Assembly (NCBI GenBank): GCA_014155875.1
Contig: JACEFZ010012647.1
Coordinates: 140,001-204,000 of the forward strand
Direction of reading: 5' to 3'
From: Cepaea nemoralis
Taxonomy: Eukaryota; Mollusca; Gastropoda; Stylommatophora; Helicidae
Length of the DNA stretch: 64,000 nt
The position numbers and the translations under genes are program-made. Below the pieces are notes generated by a model, which was not told the DNA's origin, did no database searches, and saw only the letters and a program-made list of their open reading frames with translations. Positions 57,844 to 64,000 of the stretch are shown one piece after another; position 1 is the stretch's first letter, and each line of letters begins with the position of its first letter.

Positions 57844-59832
57844 ATGTCTATTTCTTTTATTTCAGAGGGACTTTTACTTTTGAGCGCATCATTGTTCATC
57901 GTAATACTGTTCCAGATTGTACTTATGTTATATGTGATGAACTTTCAGTGGCTGGTTTCAGACACACGTACATTATCTCTTAAACAATTAAGGCAACGCG
58001 TCAACCACAAGCTGAAGACAAGCTTCGAAGAATCTCTAAACTCCGGGCTGGACAAATCTGATCGAGCATCGACATGCGTTTTTCCTGACGTTAATATATA
58101 TGAACCCAGCGTGGTGGAAATTGCTGGGATTAACAGACAAACGCTTCACTGTGAGGGAAATTACATGCCTGATCTAACGTACGTAGAAGGTCGGACAATT
58201 ATAGTAAACACAAGCAAGGTTGATGCACATGTAGGCAGAGGCAGATTTCATCACTGCAAATATCGTCATATCTGGAGAAATGACACAGACGATAATAATT
58301 ACACATACAGTGATTGGTCGGAGTCTTTCACAGACAAGATCAAGCTTCCTAAACACTCTGAGTTTGTAAGAGTTCAATGCTGGGACAATATGACTTATCT
58401 TATATCTAATGCATACTTCTTCTTAGTTCCAAGGAAGGAAGAATTTGATGATTTGGACAAAGTGAACTTCAAAAAGCGAGAAGTCGAATCAGCCCCAAAA
58501 GAGACCTTAAACGTAGTCATGATCGCAATGGATTCATTACAAAGACATCAATTTATCAGAGGCTGTAACAAGACCTACTCGTATTTAATGAATACACTGA
58601 AATCATTCGACCTCACCATGCATTCACAGTTGGGGAAAAACACGTTTCCGAATTTTCTGACGTTGTTTGCAGATCGTCATTACGACGAACTTTTTAAATG
58701 GTGGACTAACAAAATGCCTATGGATCCAATTGATATGCTTTGGCCGACGTTTGAAAAAGCTGGATATTGCACAATGTTCACAGAGAGCTATTCAACGTGT
58801 GGTTCATTACATTATCTGAATAAAGGCTTTAATCGTCCATTTGCCAGATTCTACGCCCGACCTATCGATTTAGCAATGGACAATGACCTCGGTTTTATTT
58901 GGAAAAAGAAATTTTGTGCGGGAAACAAGCTTGAGATGAATATACGTCTGGACTATATAGGTCGTATTCTGGATACATTTCCAGATAAACCAGTGTTTGC
59001 CGTGGCAATGATGAGCACAGAGACACATGATGACCAGACTGACGCTAAATTATTCGATGAGCATATTTTAAACTTCTATAAGTCACTGAGCGATAGAGGT
59101 CACCTGAATAGAACACTGCTGATATCATTTTCTGACCATGGCACCAGGTGGGGGGTGTTAAGAGACTCTGTCAATGGACACTTTGATAGCGTGACGCCAT
59201 ATACCATCCTGACATTTCCTGAATGGTTTCTGAAGAAATACCCCGACGTGGCCGAGAACTTACGTATAAACACCAAACGCCTGACGTCACATTTCGATAC
59301 ACATGCAACCCTTCTAGACTTGCTGTACTTCAAGAGCGATACACCACCTCCACTTGCTCCAATCAGGCATGGCATGAGTCTTTTCAAGGAGATCCCTTGG
59401 AATAGAACCTGTGTGGATGCTTCCATACCTGCAGAATTCTGCCTGTGTGGCTACAAAGAAGCTGAAGAGATCGACATTGATTCTGAATTGTCAGTTAAAC
59501 TATCGCAAGTTCTTTTGAAGATAATGAACAGAAGGATAGAGTCTGTATGTGTTCCGTATAGTTTAAAACGAACCATGCGTGTTACCAAGATTATATTTGA
59601 AGGCGACGATACTAAAGAAAAGAAGGGAGATGCTTTCTACAAAGTAAAACTACAGACTAGCCCAGGAGATGGTATATTTGAGGCATACATTTATGTGAAA
59701 CAGAATTCAACAGTTTGGAAAGTGGGAGAAAACATCTTCAGACTCAACGCATACAAAGGACAGTCGGACTGTGTAGACCAATCGATTTCAAGGTCAATGT
59801 GTTATTGTAAAAATTTATTGATGCATTCTTAA
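57844..59832 (+). CDS. DUF229 family type II membrane protein (sulfatase-like fold)
   Basis: The frame is 662 codons without introns. It has an N-terminal membrane segment (about aa 9-35), then a luminal/extracellular part with many Cys and NxT/S sites. The family core starts at NVVMIAMDSLQRHQF (aa 223-237, an Asp as in alkaline phosphatase/sulfatase-like folds). It goes on with TETH (392-395), SFSDHGTRWG (428-437) and a His in HFDTHATLLDLL (483-494), all placed as in DUF229 proteins. The biochemical role of the family is unsettled; a secreted or Golgi hydrolase is inference. The first 7 codons overlap a splice acceptor (tatttcttttatttcag, 57849-57865). The true protein may therefore begin in an upstream exon not identified here. 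It is the only clear host gene. Confidence 0.88.
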   Translation: MSISFISEGLLLLSASLFIVILFQIVLMLYVMNFQWLVSDTRTLSLKQLRQRVNHKLKTSFEESLNSGLDKSDRASTCVFPDVNIYEPSVVEIAGINRQTLHCEGNYMPDLTYVEGRTIIVNTSKVDAHVGRGRFHHCKYRHIWRNDTDDNNYTYSDWSESFTDKIKLPKHSEFVRVQCWDNMTYLISNAYFFLVPRKEEFDDLDKVNFKKREVESAPKETLNVVMIAMDSLQRHQFIRGCNKTYSYLMNTLKSFDLTMHSQLGKNTFPNFLTLFADRHYDELFKWWTNKMPMDPIDMLWPTFEKAGYCTMFTESYSTCGSLHYLNKGFNRPFARFYARPIDLAMDNDLGFIWKKKFCAGNKLEMNIRLDYIGRILDTFPDKPVFAVAMMSTETHDDQTDAKLFDEHILNFYKSLSDRGHLNRTLLISFSDHGTRWGVLRDSVNGHFDSVTPYTILTFPEWFLKKYPDVAENLRINTKRLTSHFDTHATLLDLLYFKSDTPPPLAPIRHGMSLFKEIPWNRTCVDASIPAEFCLCGYKEAEEIDIDSELSVKLSQVLLKIMNRRIESVCVPYSLKRTMRVTKIIFEGDDTKEKKGDAFYKVKLQTSPGDGIFEAYIYVKQNSTVWKVGENIFRLNAYKGQSDCVDQSISRSMCYCKNLLMHS

Positions 59833-59833
59833 G

Positions 59834-59839
59834 AATAAA
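59834..59839 (+). promoter_or_regulatory. poly(A) signal of the DUF229 gene
   Basis: AATAAA begins 2 nt after the stop codon. Using it would give an extremely short 3'UTR. Confidence 0.6.
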
Positions 59840-60714
59840 GTGTATTTTCTAAGTTATGTTTGACCACATATCCGCTCATCCAGTTCTTGCTATGTCAGTG
59901 CTTAACAATAAGCTGTCAAATCCGGTCAAGTGACGTTTTTCTTTTATGTAAATTAATTGTGGTGTGCGAATTGTGTCTTCATAAATTCCAACTAGCTCTA
60001 TACATAGTAAAGATGGAAGCATAAAACTATTAAATCTATCGATAATGTAAAATTAAGTTAAAACTCAAACGATATATAATATCTTATAACCATGGAATTC
60101 AATATAATGTACAAACTCAAAATTCAAGAAACTAAGAGACATTTTATGGACACATTCATTAATAAGTACACGGTCTTGAAACACAAGTAGACGAGGAGAG
60201 CACGGATCAGAGTTGACAACAGGTTAAACGCATTTAGAGGTCTTTCGAAGAAGGGAACGGAAACATTAAGAATAGATAGCGACGAAAATCCTCAAGAAAA
60301 TTGAAGAAAGGAAACTAAAAAGGCAAGCATAATTAATAGCAAAAGCAGGCCTCCTAAATTCAATGTCAAAGAAACATATAGAAGATAACAAAGAACATAA
60401 GAAGCACACATGGGCGTATAAAATACACTATTTAGGTGCCCTAGCGAGAGAAGGGAGAAATCGGAGACGTTTTATAGCAGCACAAGGCAATTGGCAGGGA
60501 AATATAATCATCCAAGTGAACTTAACAAAAATAGTAAACGGAAAGTTCTCACCAACATTAAAGATTAAATGAACAGATGGGTTGATTAGTTAACAACCTT
60601 CTGAATAGACCAGTTCTAAATGACCTCCTGATATCCAGCCGGAAGTAGTAGAGCTGGATATCAACCGATGATATAATCGCCATGTCGGACTCAACTACAC
60701 ACATTCATGTGAAC
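59840..60714. other. no gene identified
   Basis: AT-rich. The 69-codon frame at 60363-60572 has no match that I recognise. Confidence 0.45.
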
Positions 60715-60830
60715 CAAGAGGTGAAGAAAAGACACTGGCGCTAGATGATAAACACACTGAGAAACCAGACAATAATATAATTAGACACTCTATTGTCTGG
60801 AACCCACAAGGCAAAAGAGTTGAGTTGAGT
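60715..60830 (+). pseudogene. LINE-E C-terminal relic
   Basis: The frame reads KPDNNIIRHSIVWNPQGKR, matching the relic at 48.66 kb. It runs into a gagtt repeat at 60815-60840. Confidence 0.6.
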
Positions 60831-60840
60831 TGAGCTGAGC

Positions 60841-61423
60841 TAAGAACTGACATCACTGCACTCAGGACATTCCCATACGCGTTCCGTCCACTTTTCAACA
60901 GCCAGTGAATAGTCACACAGCTCATCGTTCCCACCGCTATCTAATTGAACTTTCTCTTGGTCTTCCATATCAGTTTTGAAATGCTTCTAGAACCCCTGCC
61001 AATACCGCGCAATCTCATTCGTTCCACCTACTGGTTCTCAATCTGTTCACCCACCTTCTCCATCTGGTCCCACAAGCACACGATAATCTCTCCATTCTCC
61101 GTAGGTAAGCCAAAAGACAGCCGGAGAAATAACCCTCTCGAAGAGAAGAATAACAGAGAGGAATAATATCGGGAAGACATGGCGGGAACTGCAGGAGACA
61201 GCTACAGATTTGCCGGCTTGTCTTGATTGAGGACTGTGCCTCAATTGAGAACAAAGGGCAGAAAAATAAGGATATACTCAGACTGCATGTGTCGATGTGT
61301 GCTGCCAGATGCAGTCTGCCTGTGGCTGATATTCTTTGCTCAATCATATTCTTTCTGGTAGATTATGTATATACCACCGTTTACTTTATCTCTATATCTC
61401 TTTATCTAACTCGACTCTCCCCC

Positions 61424-61424
<1 letters not shown>
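60841..61424. other. no feature identified
   Basis: Short frames only. Confidence 0.5.
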
Positions 61425-61463
<39 letters not shown>

Positions 61464-61800
61464 GTGGTGGAGGATATGTGGATGGGTGAGTGTTGATGGG
61501 TTATGGGATGAGTGGAGGATGTGTGTGTGAGTGGGGAGATGTGTGTAGGTTGGGGATATATGGGTGGGTGATGGATGGGCGGGTGCGTGTATGTGTGCCT
61601 GGGGTGTGTGGGTGGGTGGGTGGGTGGGGGATGTGTGTGTGGGGGATGTGTGTGTGTGTGGGGGAATGAGTGGTGGGTGGGAGATGTGTGTGTGTTTGGG
61701 GAGATGTGTGTAGGTGGGAGATGGGTGGGGGAATGTATGTGTGCCTGGGTGTGTGTGTGTGTGGTTGGGTGGGGGTGTGTGGGTGGATGGGGGATGAGAT
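61425..61800. repeat. (CT)n followed by TGGG-rich minisatellite
   Basis: A CT run at 61425-61459, then gtgtgtgggggatg- and gggtgggtg-type repeats to about 61800. Frames are artefacts. Confidence 0.9.
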
Positions 61801-62011
61801 GATGGTTGGGGTGTGTGTCTCATAACATGGTAATATGCATTATTCATGTTTACAACATTCATTTGACAATGGTTTTCCTATGTGAATGTATTATGCATTA
61901 TTGAAGAACGAAAGATGAGTGAATAGAAGGGCCGAATGTAAGACAGACCTGCGTGCCCAATTTGTTACCCTTTGAAAATAAAGTTCGTTCGTTCGTTAGT
62001 TCGTTTTCTCT

Positions 62012-62012
<1 letters not shown>

Positions 62013-62090
<78 letters not shown>
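62013..62090. repeat. (TC)n microsatellite
   Basis: A pure TC run. Confidence 0.97.
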
Positions 62091-62094
<4 letters not shown>

Positions 62095-62274
62095 ATTCTC
62101 TCTCTTTCTCGCTGTCTCTCTCCATCAAAGTATACCTCTTGTTAATGAAGCATGATTCCCAAGAATTATGTCTACTTTGTTTTATTACGTATGCTCTCAA
62201 CAAATATATATATCGTTTGAATGGAACCTTTTCTCCAAGAACCTTTACCTCTCATATATGATGGTTGACATCTG

Positions 62275-62930
62275 TTAAATCTGATGATGTATTCTCTCGA
62301 AGAATGGTTCACCTTTGTTGATAGTGTGTGTTCTCCATCAGTTCTCCAGCAATGTGTATCTTTTTTGACGATGAAGCTCTCCATCAGTGTATATATTTTG
62401 TTAATGATGTATAAGTGTATATATTTTGTTAACGATGTATACATTTTAATCAATGCATATCTTTTATTGATGATGTTTAGTCTCCAAGAATTATATATTT
62501 TGCTGATATATATGTTTACCCATTAACGTATATCTTTCGGTGATGGTGTATACCTCTCCATCTTTGCCTGTCTTGTATTGATGATGTATGCTCTCGACCT
62601 ATGTATATATTTTGTGGATGACATATACTCATGATTAATGTATGTATTGTGTGTGCGATGTAAGATCATCGTATATCTTCGTTGATGATACATGATTTCC
62701 ATCTATTTACATCTTTAGTTGATGATGTATGCTCCCCATAATATAAATTTATGGGGAGCATACATCATCAACTAAAGATGTAAATAGATGGAAATCATGC
62801 ATCATCAACGAAGATATATTGTTCGTTGATGATGTATGCTCCCCATAATTTATATCTTTTGTTGATGATATATGCTCTCCATCAATGTAAATCTTTCGCT
62901 GAGGATGTATGCTATCTATTGTAAGACATA
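62275..62930. repeat. degenerate repeat around gatgatgtatgctct
   Basis: Diverged short units combine tgatgatgtatgctctcc, atcaatgtatat and cttttgttgatga. They contain the near-perfect hairpin at 62672-62818. Confidence 0.75.
62672..62818. repeat. near-perfect inverted repeat, 70-bp arms
   Basis: Arms 62672-62741 and 62749-62818 are reverse complements with one mismatch and a 7-nt loop (tataaat). Confidence 0.95.
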
Positions 62931-63087
62931 GGTCCCATAGTGTTCTCTTGTTGTAACAGGCATGCTTTCTCATTCACGCAATAAGTACGTCTAGTAATTT
63001 TGAGATGGTCTGGTGTCTAAGACAGTGGGTGAAATCTAGGGAACTCAGGTTAAAACAGATTTGGTTTATTGTTGTGTCCGTCACACA

Positions 63088-63515
63088 AGCAGAAGAGAAC
63101 ATGACCACGTTGATAGTCTTGTGAGACGGACCGCACGGGTAGAAATGAACATGATCAAGCTGCCAGTTTTTGTGAGACGGGCCGCACGGGTAGAAGAGAA
63201 CATGAGCAAGTTGCCAGTCTTGTGAGACAGGCCGCACGGGTAGAAGAGAACATGAGCAAGCTGACAGTTCTTTGAGACGGGTCACTCTGGTAGAAGAGAA
63301 CATGAGCAAGCTGATAGTCTTATGAGACGAGTCCCTCTGGTAGAAGAGATCATGAGGAAGCTAATAGTCCCGTGAGCCTGGCCACACGGGTAGAAGAGAA
63401 CATGAGCAAGCTGATAGTCCCGTGAGCCTGGCCACACGGGTAGAAAAGAACACGATAAGCTGATAGTCCCGTGAGCCTGACCACACGAGTAGAAAAGAAC
63501 ATTAGCAAGCTAGAA
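63088..63515. repeat. 50-bp minisatellite, about 8.5 units
   Basis: Units start tagaagagaacatgagcaag and end with g(g)ccgcacggg. Later units change to gcctggccacacggg, so two unit types are present. Confidence 0.93.
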
Positions 63516-64000
63516 TGTAACACTTTTGCTCATAGTGCATAAAGTGTCCTTATAGATGCATACCAATGTCGCGGAAATTCTTGGAGATGTCGATCAATGA
63601 AAGACTGTCGCGCCATTTGTCTACAGGCGGCCGCCATCCTTTGATGTTGGAGACAGACTGTCCTGATGGGAGTCGACAAGATCTTTTGTTGTGGGGAAAA
63701 TATTCTACAGATTACAGGCCGGTAAGACTTTTTGGAGTACCGGGAACAATTCCCCAGATTAAAACGGGACAGCCGGCCAGTTGTTTACAATTAGCGCTAA
63801 GGGCCGATTCTGCATCAGGGATCACCTAGCCGACTTCATCCATTTAGAGTCATCACCATCTCTGCGACAGATTAAAGATCTGGAACGGTTAGTCACGACT
63901 TTGAATAATTTTATCATTTTTGTCCAGATGATATTGTTGTCGAAATAACGGCAGTAACACAGTTTGGCAACGTGGAGGTTTGTTACCGGGGAAGGACAGA
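63516..64000 (+). other. unassigned sequence with an 87-codon frame
   Basis: A frame at 63566-63829 (MSRKFLEMSINERLSRHL...) has no motif that I recognise. The rest shows nothing. Confidence 0.3.

Noticed and set aside
61392..61862. 156-codon His/Pro/Thr-rich protein
   Set aside because: Frame across TGGG and GTGT repeats.

Overview
The window is metazoan genomic DNA, most likely from a marine invertebrate and perhaps a mollusc. That placement is an inference from the mix of RTE-type LINEs, mariner elements, long (TA)n tracts, tRNA-like repeats and a DUF229 gene. Splice-acceptor-like sequences and AATAAA signals fit a eukaryote, and nothing looks bacterial. Only one convincing host gene is visible: a DUF229 (sulfatase-fold-like) type II membrane protein at 57.8-59.8 kb. 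Almost everything else is transposable-element DNA, much of it nested.

Layout. 1-9.04 kb: two head-to-tail copies of a LINE with a C-terminal C2H2 finger (called LINE-A here), separated by a (TA)n tract that carries a 1.8-kb mariner, itself containing a fragment of an RNase-H LINE (LINE-D). 9.04-19.35 kb: a young LTR element with one substitution between aligned LTR parts. It has a recognisable PBS and PPT and one unknown charged 456-aa ORF but no pol, and it carries an antisense 5'-truncated RTE LINE (RTE-B) whose 868-codon frame is intact. 19.8-39.5 kb: an old RTE-B copy that acts as host for three later insertions, each with target-site duplications: a LINE-A deletion derivative (TSD accagcctat), an 11.7-kb element with ~1.34-kb terminal inverted repeats and a 6-bp TSD (ACCATG) that looks like a Polinton/Maverick-type element, and a 3.3-kb LINE-C (TSD attttgaac). 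Part of the host LINE's RT domain has been amplified in place into about 23 tandem 70-bp units, with a 9-unit higher-order repeat.

39.6-57.7 kb: simple and tandem repeats, tRNA-like modules, a tRNA-derived SINE, several RTE-B fragments, an internally deleted mariner, and a broken RNase-H LINE (LINE-D, minus strand). 57.8-59.8 kb: the DUF229 gene. 60-64 kb: microsatellites, a near-perfect 70-bp-arm hairpin, and a 50-bp minisatellite.

The strongest candidates for something undescribed are the 11.7-kb long-TIR element with its small unknown genes, the pol-less LTR element, and the minisatellite born inside a reverse-transcriptase domain. All family names rest on motif reading by eye; LINE-A to LINE-F and RTE-B are local labels.
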